The notes below the pieces were generated by a model that was given only the letters and a program-made list of their open reading frames with translations, ran no database searches and had not been told where the DNA came from. A program made the translations under genes and the position numbers. From Klenkia taihuensis (GTDB lineage Bacteria; Actinomycetota; Actinomycetes; Mycobacteriales; Geodermatophilaceae), in contig NZ_FOMD01000003.1 in the NCBI RefSeq assembly GCF_900112525.1, positions 434,001 through 498,000 of the forward strand: a stretch of DNA of 64,000 nt, in the 5' to 3' direction. Below, one piece after another: positions 8,589 through 17,249 of the stretch; position 1 is the stretch's first letter, and the number at the start of each line of letters is the position of its first letter.

Positions 8589-9986
8589 ATGCCGCAGGGG
8601 TTCGTGAAGTGGTTCAACGCGGAGAAGGGGTTCGGGTTCATCGGCCCCGACGACGGCGGTGAGGACGTCTTCGTGCACTTCTCGGCCATCGAGGACCGCG
8701 GCGGGTTCCGCAGCCTCGACGAGGGTGCCCGGGTCGAGTACGAGGCCAGCCCGGGCCAGCGCGGCCTGCAGGCCGACCGGGTGGTCCCGCTGGGCGGCCC
8801 GCCGGTCCAGGTCGACCGCTCCGCCTCGCGCGAGCCCCGCCGGGACGACCGCCGCGACGACCGCGGCCCGCGCCGGGAGGCCCCGCGCCGCGAGCCCGCC
8901 CGCGCGCAGCGCAGCTCCGGCGGCGGTGCCGAGGGCACCGTGCGGTTCTTCAACGGCGAGAAGGGCTTCGGCTTCATCTCGCCCGACGACGGCGGCGACG
9001 ACGTCTTCGTGCACTTCTCCGCGATCGTCGACGACGGCGGCTACCGCTCCCTCGAGGAGGGCCAGCGGGTGCTGTTCGAGGCCGCGCAGGGCGACCGGGG
9101 CATGCAGGCCACCCACGTCGAGCCCCTGGCCGGCGGGTACGCCGGTGGCGGGTACGACGACGGCGGCTGGTCCGGGGCCGGCTCCGGGCTGCCCCAGGGC
9201 ACCGTGCGGTTCTTCAACGGCGAGAAGGGCTTCGGCTTCATCTCGCCCGACGACGGCGGCGACGACGTCTTCGTGCACTTCTCCGCGATCGTCGACGACG
9301 GCGGCTACCGCTCCCTCGACGAGGGCCAGCGAGTCGAGTTCGAGGCCGCGCAGGGCGACCGGGGCATGCAGGCCACCCACGTGCAGCCGTTGTCCGGCGG
9401 CGGCGGCGGTGGCGGCGGGTACGGCGGCCAGGGCGGCGGCTCGGGCCTGCAGCAGGGCACCGTGCGCTTCTTCAACGGTGACAAGGGCTTCGGGTTCGTC
9501 GAGCCCGACGACGGCTCCCGCGACGTGTTCGTGCACTTCTCGGTGATCGAGGACGACGGCGGCTACGGCGACCTCGCCGAGGGCCAGCGGGTGGAGTTCG
9601 CCGCCAGCCAGGGCGAGCGCGGCCCGCAGGCCGACGTCGTCCGGCCGCTGGGCCAGGCCGGCCCGCCCCCGCGCCGCGACCCCGCCCGCCGCGAGGCCCG
9701 GCGCGACCCCTCCCGGGGGGCCGGCCGGCCGCAGCGCCAGCAGTCCGGGCCGCGGGACGTGCCGCCGCCGCTGCAGGGCGGGCAGGAGGGCACCGTGAAG
9801 TGGTTCAACGCCGGCAAGGGCTTCGGCTTCATCGCCCCCGACGACGGCAGCCCCGACGTGTTCGTGCACTTCTCGGCCATCCCCGACCGGGGCGGCTACC
9901 GCGAGCTCGACGAGGGCCAGCGCGTGCAGTTCACCGCCAGCCCCGGCGACCGCGGCCCGCAGGCCGACCAGGTCGAGCCGATCTGA
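8589..9986 (+). CDS. Protein of five tandem cold-shock domains
   Basis: 465 residues. Five complete cold-shock domains: about 1-68, 115-181, 203-269, 289-355 and 400-465. Each has an RNP1-like KGFGFI (KGFGFV in the fourth) and RNP2-like VFVHFS, so all should bind single-stranded RNA or DNA. Linkers are disordered: an Arg/Asp-rich stretch after domain 1, Gly-rich stretches after 2 and 3, and an Arg/Pro-rich stretch after 4. Typical bacterial Csp proteins have one domain of about 67 residues. The ATG at 8589 follows GCAGGAGCAGGGC. Domains 2 and 3 are encoded by a perfect 124-bp repeat, so they arose by recent duplication or are kept identical by gene conversion. Confidence 0.92.
   Translation: MPQGFVKWFNAEKGFGFIGPDDGGEDVFVHFSAIEDRGGFRSLDEGARVEYEASPGQRGLQADRVVPLGGPPVQVDRSASREPRRDDRRDDRGPRREAPRREPARAQRSSGGGAEGTVRFFNGEKGFGFISPDDGGDDVFVHFSAIVDDGGYRSLEEGQRVLFEAAQGDRGMQATHVEPLAGGYAGGGYDDGGWSGAGSGLPQGTVRFFNGEKGFGFISPDDGGDDVFVHFSAIVDDGGYRSLDEGQRVEFEAAQGDRGMQATHVQPLSGGGGGGGGYGGQGGGSGLQQGTVRFFNGDKGFGFVEPDDGSRDVFVHFSVIEDDGGYGDLAEGQRVEFAASQGERGPQADVVRPLGQAGPPPRRDPARREARRDPSRGAGRPQRQQSGPRDVPPPLQGGQEGTVKWFNAGKGFGFIAPDDGSPDVFVHFSAIPDRGGYRELDEGQRVQFTASPGDRGPQADQVEPI
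8932..9055 (+). repeat. 124-bp perfect direct repeat, copy 1
   Basis: Identical base for base to 9196-9319 (offset 264 bp), coding the first two-thirds of cold-shock domain 2. Identity includes synonymous positions; the first difference is G against C at 9056/9320. Confidence 0.9.
9196..9319 (+). repeat. 124-bp perfect direct repeat, copy 2
   Basis: Second copy, in cold-shock domain 3. Similarity continues with scattered changes to the end of the domain. A 264-bp in-frame deletion or duplication by recombination between the copies would keep the reading frame (88 codons). Confidence 0.9.
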
Positions 9987-10009
9987 CCCCGCTGCGCCGC
10001 CGCGGCCGG

Positions 10010-10492
10010 TCAGCCGCGGCGGTGCAGCCGCACGTGCAGCTCCCGGACCCGGGCGGACAGCTCCTCGTCGGGGCCGTCGACCGGGGTCCCCGGAGCCACC
10101 GCCCGCACCGGCAGGGTGGCCACCGGGCCGGGGGCCACGCCGAGCTCCTCGAGCCACTGCGCGAGCTGCGCCGAGGAGCTGGCGTAGACGATCCGGCCCA
10201 GGCCGACCCAGGCGTGCGCGGCCGAGCACATAGGGCAGTGCTCGCCGGAGGTGTAGACGGTCGCGCCCGGCCGCTGGTCGGCCGGCACGTGCTCGGCGGC
10301 CCAGCGGGCCAGCTCGAACTCCGGGTGCCGGGTGGAGTCCCCGCCGGCGATCCGGTTGCGGTCCTCGGCGAGCACGGTGCCGTCGGCGGCGACCAGGAGC
10401 GAGCCGAACGGCTCGTCCCCGGCGTCCAGGGCCTCCTCGGCGAGCTCCACGCAGCGGGCCAGGTGGGTGCGGTCGGTGGCGGAGAGGGTCAC
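10010..10492 (-). CDS. Nucleoside/base deaminase of the cytidine deaminase fold
   Basis: 160 residues. The zinc site is complete: HPE (in TRHPEFELARW) gives the His ligand and the proton-shuttling Glu, and HCPMC supplies the two Cys ligands. The N-terminal AEEALDAGDEPFGSLLV is the substrate-pocket segment seen in guanine deaminases and TadA relatives. The size and the ending favour a free-base or nucleoside deaminase over the tRNA editing enzyme, but I cannot decide. The GTG start overlaps the stop of the upstream oxidoreductase gene (GTGA). The convergent cold-shock gene ends 23 bp away. Confidence 0.85.
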   Translation of the reverse strand: MTLSATDRTHLARCVELAEEALDAGDEPFGSLLVAADGTVLAEDRNRIAGGDSTRHPEFELARWAAEHVPADQRPGATVYTSGEHCPMCSAAHAWVGLGRIVYASSSAQLAQWLEELGVAPGPVATLPVRAVAPGTPVDGPDEELSARVRELHVRLHRRG

Positions 10493-11532
10493 GGGGCCAC
10501 CATCCCGCCCTCGACCGCGCTGCGCCGGGCGGCGTCGAGCACCCGGGCGGTGGCGACGGCGTCGCGGGGGTCGACCGGCACCGGGCCCCGGCCGCGGACG
10601 GCGTCGGCGAAGGCCGGGTAGAAGGTGTTCCACGCGCCGCGCTCGCTCGGCACCGGCACCGACGCCGCACCGGTGTGCAGCCGGCCCCACGCCTCCGGCG
10701 GCTCGGTGCCCCACCCGGCGGGCGCCACCCCGGCCAGGGAGGCTGCCTCCTGGCCGTCCATGGCGCCCAGCCCGCGGTCGTCGGTGCCGGTGCCGACGAC
10801 GTAGCTGCCGGCCGAGCCGGTCACCCGCAGCCGCGGCCCGGGGGCGCCCTGCCGCCAGCTGCCCTGCAGCACCGACCGGGCGCCGCCGGCGTGGTCCAGC
10901 ACGACGAGCACGTCGTCGTCCAGGCCGGACTCCCGCACCGACCAGCGGGCGAGGACGCCGGTGACCGGGCCCAGCAGCACCAGCGCCTGGTCGACCAGGT
11001 GGCTGCCGAAGTCCAGCAGCGTGCCGCCCCCGGCGACCCCGGGCCCGGGGCCGGGCGCCCACCGCTCGAACCGGGACTCCAGGGACCGCACCTCGCCCAG
11101 CGCGCCGTCCGCGACCAGCCGGCGCAGGGTGAGGAAGTCGGAGTCCCAGCGCCGGTTCTGGTACGGCGAGAGCGCCAGCCCGGCGGCGGCCGCGCGGTCC
11201 ACCGATGCCTGCGCGGCGGCGGCGTCCAGCGCGAACGGCTTGTCGCAGACGACCGCCAGGCCCAGGTCCAGCGCCCGGTCGGTCAGCTCGCTGTGCGTGC
11301 CGGCCGGGGTCGAGATGGCCACCGCCTCGGCGCCGGCGTCGGCCAGGGCCTCCAGCGAGTCGAGGCAGGCGGTGCCGGGGTGGTCGGCGGCGACCAGCGC
11401 CCGGCGCTCCTCCGACGTCGTCACCACCCCGACGAACTCGACGCCCTCCGCCGCGGCCAGCAGCGGGGCGTGGAAGTACCGCCCGCCGAAGCCGTAGCCG
11501 AGCAACCCGAACCGCACCGCACCGGAGTCCAT
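10489..11532 (-). CDS. Gfo/Idh/MocA-family NAD(P)-dependent oxidoreductase
   Basis: 347 residues. The N-terminal Rossmann fold has RFGLLGYGFGGRYFHAPLL; CDKPFALD carries the family's EKP-like catalytic lysine motif (DKP here); LLDFGSHLVDQAL is the conserved GxHxxD segment with the catalytic His. The family oxidises or reduces sugars, inositols and related alcohols; the substrate is unknown. CAGACT lies 7 nt before the ATG (11545-11540), suggesting a leaderless transcript. It is the first gene of a two-gene operon with the overlapping deaminase, although no metabolic link between the two is obvious. Confidence 0.9.
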   Translation of the reverse strand: MDSGAVRFGLLGYGFGGRYFHAPLLAAAEGVEFVGVVTTSEERRALVAADHPGTACLDSLEALADAGAEAVAISTPAGTHSELTDRALDLGLAVVCDKPFALDAAAAQASVDRAAAAGLALSPYQNRRWDSDFLTLRRLVADGALGEVRSLESRFERWAPGPGPGVAGGGTLLDFGSHLVDQALVLLGPVTGVLARWSVRESGLDDDVLVVLDHAGGARSVLQGSWRQGAPGPRLRVTGSAGSYVVGTGTDDRGLGAMDGQEAASLAGVAPAGWGTEPPEAWGRLHTGAASVPVPSERGAWNTFYPAFADAVRGRGPVPVDPRDAVATARVLDAARRSAVEGGMVAP

Positions 11533-11557
11533 GGGCGCGAGTCTGCCGGGCGCGGGC

Positions 11558-12364
11558 TCAGCAGGGCAGGTCGTGGTCGAGCAGCCGGCCCTCGAGCTCG
11601 GTGACGTACTGGGCCAGGACGACGTCGCCGCCACCGGTCAGCGAGGCCGAGGCGCACAGCTGGGCCGCGCCGAGCGGGTCGGACGCGCCGGCCAGCCAGC
11701 TGTCCAGGTCGTGCAGCGAGGACCCCGGCGGCACCCAGCCGACGATCTGCGCCCACTGCTGGCCGCTGGAGTACAGCCCGACCGGTGCGCCGGTGGCGGC
11801 CAGGTAGTCGGCCATGCCCTCCAGCGTCGCCCGGTTGGCCGCCCGCGCGGCGGCCGAGCCGGTCTGCCAGGTGTTGGTGGTCTCGACGTCCAGCCACCAG
11901 GTGAGCTCGGCGGGCACGAGGGGGACGCCGGCGCGGGCGGCGGCGGGCAGCAGGAAGGCGTGGATGTCGACCGCGGCGCGGGTGCGGCCGTAGACGTAGG
12001 AGCAGGCCGGGCCCGCGTCGCCGTCGCAGACGCCGTAGGGGCTGTCGCCGCTGCGGGGCCAGGTGCTGACCGCGTCGCGGACCTGACCGGGGTTGGCGGT
12101 GTTGACGTACACCTGCACCGGGCCCAGCCCGGCCGACCAGGCCAGCTGCTCCTCCAGGCACGGGTTGGCCGTCGTCGCCAGGCCGCCGTTGACCCCGACG
12201 ACGCCGAAGGACGCCACCGCCGGCAGCGGCTGGTCGCACTGCGGGTAGGACACGTCGTAGCCGATGCCGGTGTCCCCGGGGTCGGCGGCCGCGGTCCCGG
12301 GCGCGCCCAGCGCACCGACCACCAGCCCCGCCAGCACGGCGAGGGCACCCCGGCGAACCCCCAT
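11558..12364 (-). CDS. Secreted DUF1906-like (glycoside hydrolase-fold) protein
   Basis: 268 residues with a Sec signal peptide (about 1-27, ending GTAAADPG). The mature part begins IGYDVSYPQCDQPLP, then VGVNGGLATTANPCLEEQ, and has WWLDVETTNTW, the conserved acidic strand of the GH25-like/DUF1906 TIM-barrel group. Six or more Cys residues suggest disulfides outside the cell. The role is probably binding or cutting a cell-wall or environmental glycan, but hydrolase activity is not certain for this group. TACCGT (12378-12373) lies 8 nt before the ATG, so it may be leaderless. It is divergent from the LLM enzyme gene. Confidence 0.8.
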   Translation of the reverse strand: MGVRRGALAVLAGLVVGALGAPGTAAADPGDTGIGYDVSYPQCDQPLPAVASFGVVGVNGGLATTANPCLEEQLAWSAGLGPVQVYVNTANPGQVRDAVSTWPRSGDSPYGVCDGDAGPACSYVYGRTRAAVDIHAFLLPAAARAGVPLVPAELTWWLDVETTNTWQTGSAAARAANRATLEGMADYLAATGAPVGLYSSGQQWAQIVGWVPPGSSLHDLDSWLAGASDPLGAAQLCASASLTGGGDVVLAQYVTELEGRLLDHDLPC

Positions 12365-12407
12365 GTGCCGGCACGGTACCGGCCGGGAACAACCCGCGCC
12401 CATGACG

Positions 12408-12421
12408 GTTGAACGTTGAAC
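12408..12421 (+). promoter_or_regulatory. Tandem GTTGAAC repeat upstream of the LLM gene
   Basis: GTTGAAC is repeated twice without a gap (12408-12421), 36 bp before the LLM start and between two divergent genes. TACAGT, a possible -10, follows immediately (12422-12427). It may be a small operator, but the binding protein is not evident. Confidence 0.35.
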
Positions 12422-12456
12422 TACAGTGAGGGCGTCACCGTCCCGAGGGGGAGACC

Positions 12457-13485
12457 ATGCACATCGGCATCGACAGCTTCGTCGCCGCAGTCACCGACCC
12501 GTCCACCGGCGAGGCCGTGGGGCCGCAGCAGCGGATGGCGCACCTGCTGGAGGAGATCGCCCTGGCCGACCAGGTCGGGCTCTACTCCTTCGGCATCGGC
12601 GAGCACCACCGCCCGGAGTACTACGACTCCGCCCCGGCGATCATCCTGGCCGCCGCGGCTGCCCGCACCGAGCGGATCCGGCTGGGCAGCGCGGTCACCG
12701 TGCTGTCGGCGGCGGACCCGGTCCGGGTCTTCCAGCAGTTCGCCACCCTCGACCTGATCTCCGGCGGGCGCACCGACCTGGTCGTGGGCCGCGGCTCCTT
12801 CACCGAGGCCTTCCCGCTGTTCGGGTTGCCGCTGTCGGACTACGACTCGCTGTTCACCGAGAAGCTCGAGCTGCTGCTGCAGATCCGCGAGTCCGAGCGG
12901 GTCACCTGGTCCGGGCAGCACCGGCCCGCGCTGACCGGCCAGGGCGTGTACCCCCGCCCCGCGCAGGAGCGGCTGCCCATCTGGGTCGGCGTCGGCGGCA
13001 GCCCGGAGTCCTTCGCCCGCGCCGGCCTGCTCGGCCTGCCGCTCATGGTCGCCATCATCGGCGGCGAGCCGCGCCAGTTCGCCCCGCTGATCGACCTCTA
13101 CCGCCGGGCCGGTGCCCAGGCCGGGCACGCCCCCGAGCAGCTGCAGGTGGGCCTGCACGTGTTCGGCTACGTCGCCGAGAGCACCGAGGCGGCCGCCGAC
13201 ACCATCTACCCCGGCTGGCACGAGATGTTCGCCAAGATCAGCCGCGAGCGGGGTTTCCGGCAGCCCACCCGCGCCCAGTTCGACGCGACCTCCGGCCCGG
13301 ACGGCGCGTTCTTCATGGGCTCGCCGCAGACGGTGGCCGAGAAGATCCGCCGCATCTCCGACCAGCTGGGCGGTGTCGACCGGCTGTCGGTGCAGATGAC
13401 CAACCCGCGGCTGGCCCACGCCGACCTGCTGCGCGGCATCGAGCTGCTGGGCACCGAGGTCGCCCCGCTGGTCGCCGACGCCTGA
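12457..13485 (+). CDS. LLM-class flavin-dependent oxidoreductase
   Basis: 342 residues of the bacterial luciferase-like fold. The start is ATG at 12457 with GGGGGAGA upstream. Motifs: GIGEHHRPEY near residue 50, the flavin-side segment IRLGSAVTVLSAADPVRVFQ, LDLISGGRTDLVVGRGSF, and FFMGSPQTVAEKI close to the end. These enzymes use FMN or F420; the sequence does not show which. The family includes monooxygenases and dehydrogenases acting on many substrates. It is a single-gene unit ending in a strong hairpin terminator. Confidence 0.9.
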   Translation: MHIGIDSFVAAVTDPSTGEAVGPQQRMAHLLEEIALADQVGLYSFGIGEHHRPEYYDSAPAIILAAAAARTERIRLGSAVTVLSAADPVRVFQQFATLDLISGGRTDLVVGRGSFTEAFPLFGLPLSDYDSLFTEKLELLLQIRESERVTWSGQHRPALTGQGVYPRPAQERLPIWVGVGGSPESFARAGLLGLPLMVAIIGGEPRQFAPLIDLYRRAGAQAGHAPEQLQVGLHVFGYVAESTEAAADTIYPGWHEMFAKISRERGFRQPTRAQFDATSGPDGAFFMGSPQTVAEKIRRISDQLGGVDRLSVQMTNPRLAHADLLRGIELLGTEVAPLVADA

Positions 13486-13501
13486 CCCCGGGGGGTGAGG
13501 C

Positions 13502-13531
13502 CCGGGGGCACCGCTCAAGCGGTGCCCCCGG
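13502..13531 (+). terminator. Strong hairpin terminator after the LLM gene
   Basis: Perfect 13-bp stem (13502-13514 with 13519-13531) and a TCAA loop, beginning 17 bp after the LLM stop. There is no U-tract, as is common in high-GC actinobacteria. Confidence 0.75.
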
Positions 13532-13549
13532 CCCGCCGAAATACGGTCT

Positions 13550-16234
13550 GTGTGGACCCGGAATGATCGGTCTGCCCGGGGACGCCGGGGGACCCCGCTG
13601 TGGGCACTGCTGCTCGTGCTCGTGGTGCTGCCGCTGAGCAGCCTCACCGCCTTCGCCGTCGTGCTCGCCGTGCGTGCCGCCGACTCCGCCGACGCGTCGA
13701 CGACGGCCGCCGAGCAGGTGCGCGCGTACGGCCAGCTGGCCCGCGCCTCCGCCGCGGTGGACCAGGAGCTGCTCGTCCTGGTCGTCGCCGCGGCCCTGGA
13801 CGACCCCGCCGCACGCACCGCCCTGGGCATCACGCCGCAGTTCACCGACGCGGTCGCCGACGAGCTCGCCGAGGCCACCGGCCGCGTGCGCGCCGAGACG
13901 AACACCCAGCTCGCGCTGGCCGTCGGGCTGCCCGCCTCCGCCGGGGCCGCCCGCACCGCGCAGTCCCAGGTCGTCGCGCTGCGGGCGGAGGTCGACGCCG
14001 GCACCGCGCCGGGCGCGACCGCCCTGCGGCTGGGCTGGACGTCGGTCTCCGACCGCCTGCACGAGCGGCAGAACGCGGTCGTGGTGTCCGCGGCCAGCGC
14101 CGCGGCGAGCACGCAGACCGTGGCCGCCATCCGCGACGTCCGGCTGGTGGCCGAGCTGACCGCCGGCCTGAACCCCGACGTGGTCGACTACCTGGGCTGG
14201 CTGGTGCTGGCCGGCACCGACGACGGCCCCGCCCGGCAGTGGCAGTGGCTGCAGTCGCACAGCGCCGTCGAGCTGGCCCGCGCGGCGCTGACCAGCCTGA
14301 CCGACCCCCGCCTGCGGGCCGCCGCGGTGGCGCTCGGCGCGACGCCGGAGGCGGCCACCGTGGAGGACGTGCTGTCGACCGCGGCCCAGGAGCGCGTCGT
14401 CGCCCCGGGCCTGCTGCAGCTGCAGCGCACGGTGCTCGCCGCCGCGGCGGTCACCGAGCAGACCAACACCGTGCTCGCCGACGCCGTGGACGTCGCGGCC
14501 ACGTCGGCCGCGGCCGACGGTCGGCGGGCGGCCGCCGAGCGGGACGCCACCGTGCTCGCCGCGGTGCTCGCGGTCCTCGGCACCGGCCTGGTGCTGGCCC
14601 TGGTCGGCCGGCAGGTCACCCGGGCGCTGCGCCGGCTCTCCGACCAGGCCGACGAGGTCTCCCAGGGCCGCCTGGTGGACGTCGACGTGGCCGGACCGCG
14701 CGAGGTCCGCTCGGTGGGCCGGGCGCTGGGCGGCGCCGTCGGCAGCCTGCGCCGGGTGCAGGACCAGGCCCGGGCGGTCGCCCGCGGCGACCTGGCCGAC
14801 CCGGTGCTCGACGAGCCGCTGCCCGGCCCGCTGGGGGAGGTGCTGCACGCCTCGGTGGAGCAGCTGGTCACCTCGCTGCGCCAGCGCGACCGGCTGCAGA
14901 CCGCGCTGAGCCACCAGGCCGCGCACGACCCGCTCACCGACCTGCCCAACCGGGCCCGGGCGCTGGAGCTCACCACGTCCGCGCTGCACCGCGCCCGCCG
15001 GGCCGGCGCGGCCACCGGCCTGCTGTTCGTCGACCTCGACGGGTTCAAGGGCGTCAACGACCGCGCGGGCCACGCCGCGGGCGACGCCGTCCTGCAGGCC
15101 GTCGGTGCCCGGATGCGGGAGCAGGCCCGGGCCGGGGACACCGTGTGCCGGCTGGGCGGGGACGAGTTCGTCGTGCTGGTCGAGGCCGTCGCCGACGTGG
15201 CCGAGCTGGTCGCCCTGGGCGAGCGCCTGGTCGCCGCGGTGTCCGAGCCGCTGGTCGTGGCCACCGCGAGCGGCCCGCGGCCGGTCGCCGTCGGCGCGAG
15301 CGTCGGCGTCGCGGTGGCCCAGGACGGCGAGGTCGACGGCGACGAGCTGCTCGCGCAGGCCGACGCCGCCGTCTACCGGGCGAAGCACACCGGCCGCGGC
15401 CGGGTCGAGGTCTTCGACGACCGGCTGCGCGCGGACGTCGACGAGCGCCGCGACGTCGAGGAGGCGCTGCGCCGCGGGCTGGCCGGCGGCGAGCTGCACG
15501 TGCTGTACCAGCCGGTGCTCGACGTGGCCTCGGGCGACCTGGTCGGCTTCGAGGCGCTGGCCCGCTGGGAGCGGCCCGGTGCCGGGCTGCTCACCCCCGA
15601 GGCCTTCGTCCCGGTGGCCGAGCAGTCGGACCTGATCTGCGAGCTGGACCGCTGGGTGCTGCGCTCCGCGGTCGACCAGCTCGGCGCGTGGCGGGCGGCC
15701 GCGGGCCTGCCGGTCGACACCGACGGGGTGCGGGTGGCGGTCAACCTGTCGGCCCGCACGCTCAGCGACCCGCGGATCACCGACACCGTGGTCTCGACCC
15801 TGGCCTACGCCGGTGTGCCGGCTGCCTGCCTGGTGCTGGAGGTGGCCGAGTCCGCCGTCGTGGAGTCACCGGTGCTGCTGACCCAGCTGGCCGCGCTGCG
15901 CGCGGTGGGGGTGGCGGTGGCGCTGGACGACTTCGGCACCGGGACGACGTCGATCGGCGCGCTGCGGCACCTGCCGGTGGACACGCTGAAGGTCGACGGC
16001 AGCTTCCTGTCCGCCGACCCGGTCGACCAGCAGCTGGTCGCGCTCATGGTGGCCACCGCGCACGCCAGCGGGCTGACCGTGGTCGCCGAGGGCGTGGAGC
16101 ACGCCGACGTGCTGACCCGCCTGGCCGCCGACGCCTGCGACGCCGCGCAGGGCTTCCACCTCTCGGCCCCGCTGCCCGCAGCCGAGGCCGGGCTGCTGTT
16201 CGCGCCCGGCCTCGACGCGGCGGTCAGGGGATGA
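13550..16234 (+). CDS. Membrane-bound diguanylate cyclase/phosphodiesterase (HAMP-GGDEF-EAL)
   Basis: 894 residues. Order: helix (about 17-40), a long extracytoplasmic helical sensor region (about 41-332) resembling the nitrate/nitrite-sensor NIT fold, a second helix (about 333-353), HAMP (about 354-415), GGDEF domain (motif RLGGDEF near 536), EAL domain (GFEALARW near 667, then DDFGTGTTS, LKVDGSF and VAEGVE). Both catalytic motifs are intact, so it could make and break cyclic di-GMP; QGFHLS replaces the usual QGYxxS. It starts with GTG; a TACGGT box at 13542-13547 lies too close to fit that start well, so the true start is uncertain. The 3' end overlaps the convergent ADH gene by 11 bp. Confidence 0.93.
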   Translation: MWTRNDRSARGRRGTPLWALLLVLVVLPLSSLTAFAVVLAVRAADSADASTTAAEQVRAYGQLARASAAVDQELLVLVVAAALDDPAARTALGITPQFTDAVADELAEATGRVRAETNTQLALAVGLPASAGAARTAQSQVVALRAEVDAGTAPGATALRLGWTSVSDRLHERQNAVVVSAASAAASTQTVAAIRDVRLVAELTAGLNPDVVDYLGWLVLAGTDDGPARQWQWLQSHSAVELARAALTSLTDPRLRAAAVALGATPEAATVEDVLSTAAQERVVAPGLLQLQRTVLAAAAVTEQTNTVLADAVDVAATSAAADGRRAAAERDATVLAAVLAVLGTGLVLALVGRQVTRALRRLSDQADEVSQGRLVDVDVAGPREVRSVGRALGGAVGSLRRVQDQARAVARGDLADPVLDEPLPGPLGEVLHASVEQLVTSLRQRDRLQTALSHQAAHDPLTDLPNRARALELTTSALHRARRAGAATGLLFVDLDGFKGVNDRAGHAAGDAVLQAVGARMREQARAGDTVCRLGGDEFVVLVEAVADVAELVALGERLVAAVSEPLVVATASGPRPVAVGASVGVAVAQDGEVDGDELLAQADAAVYRAKHTGRGRVEVFDDRLRADVDERRDVEEALRRGLAGGELHVLYQPVLDVASGDLVGFEALARWERPGAGLLTPEAFVPVAEQSDLICELDRWVLRSAVDQLGAWRAAAGLPVDTDGVRVAVNLSARTLSDPRITDTVVSTLAYAGVPAACLVLEVAESAVVESPVLLTQLAALRAVGVAVALDDFGTGTTSIGALRHLPVDTLKVDGSFLSADPVDQQLVALMVATAHASGLTVVAEGVEHADVLTRLAADACDAAQGFHLSAPLPAAEAGLLFAPGLDAAVRG

Positions 16235-17249
16235 GGATGGCGCGGCCGCGCACGCGGCCGTTGTCCAGGTCGTCGACGGCGCCCTGGAAGTCCTCCAGCG
16301 CGTACTTCTGGGTGTGCAGCGTGACCCGGCCCGCGGCGGCCAGCGCCATGAGCTCGACCAGGTCGTTGTAGGAGCCGACCAGGTTGCCGATCACGTTGAC
16401 CTCGGTGGAGACCAGGTCGATGGTCGGGACGTCGACGTTCTCGCCGTAGCCGACCACCGAGTAGTCACCGGCCCGGCGGGTCATCGCCAGGCCCTCCTTG
16501 GTGGAGCCGTTCTCGCCGACGAAGTCCACGACCACCTCGGCGCCGTGGCCGCCGGTGAGCTCGAGCACCTGCTCGACGTGGCTGCCGTCGGCCAGCACGC
16601 CCCGGTCGGCGCCGATGGACTCGGCGAGCTTGAGCGCGTCGGGGTTGCGGTCGATGACGATGAGCTCGGCCGGGGTGAGGGCCTTGGCCACCTGGATGCC
16701 GATGTGGCCCAGGCCGCCGGACCCGATCATCACCAGCCGGTCGCCGGGGTGCAGGCGGCGGGCCGCCTTGGCCACCGCGTGGTAGGCGGTGAGGCCGGCG
16801 TCGGCCAGCGCCGCGACGTCGGCGGGCTCCAGCGCGTCGTCGATCTTCACGCAGCTGCGCGCCGAGGTCTTGAGGTACTCGGCGTACCCGCCGTTGGTGT
16901 CGATGCCGGGGAAGGCGGAGTTCTCGCAGTGCACGTCGTCGCCGAAGCGGCAGGCGCGGCACAGCCCGCAGGTGATCAGCGGGTGCAGGATCACCTTGTC
17001 GCCGACCGCCACGTTGGTGACCGCCGAGCCGACCGCGTCGACCCAGCCGGCGTTCTCGTGGCCGATCGTGTACGGCAGCTGCACTTGGCTCTTCTCGGCC
17101 CACTGGCCCTCGAGGATGTGCAGGTCGGTGCGGCAGACGCCGGCACCGCCGATCTTCACGACGACGTCGTGCGGACCGGTCACCTCGGGCTTGTCCAGCT
17201 CGGTCAGCTCGAGCTTCTGGTGGTAGCCGGTCACGCGGACGGCCTTCAT
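16224..17249 (-). CDS. Zinc-dependent NAD-linked alcohol dehydrogenase (propane/acetol operon type)
   Basis: 341 residues, medium-chain dehydrogenase fold. Catalytic zinc ligands lie in GVCRTDLH and GHENAG; structural zinc cysteines in CGLCRACRFGDDVHC; Rossmann glycines in GSGGLGHIGIQVAK. It resembles the alcohol dehydrogenase that closes propane (prm/mim) monooxygenase operons in Rhodococcus and Mycobacterium, where it would oxidise 2-propanol or a related alcohol. Its ATG overlaps the stop of the DUF59 gene (ATGA), so it is the third gene of a coupled operon transcribed from about 19.08 kb. Confidence 0.92.
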   Translation of the reverse strand: MKAVRVTGYHQKLELTELDKPEVTGPHDVVVKIGGAGVCRTDLHILEGQWAEKSQVQLPYTIGHENAGWVDAVGSAVTNVAVGDKVILHPLITCGLCRACRFGDDVHCENSAFPGIDTNGGYAEYLKTSARSCVKIDDALEPADVAALADAGLTAYHAVAKAARRLHPGDRLVMIGSGGLGHIGIQVAKALTPAELIVIDRNPDALKLAESIGADRGVLADGSHVEQVLELTGGHGAEVVVDFVGENGSTKEGLAMTRRAGDYSVVGYGENVDVPTIDLVSTEVNVIGNLVGSYNDLVELMALAAAGRVTLHTQKYALEDFQGAVDDLDNGRVRGRAILIP

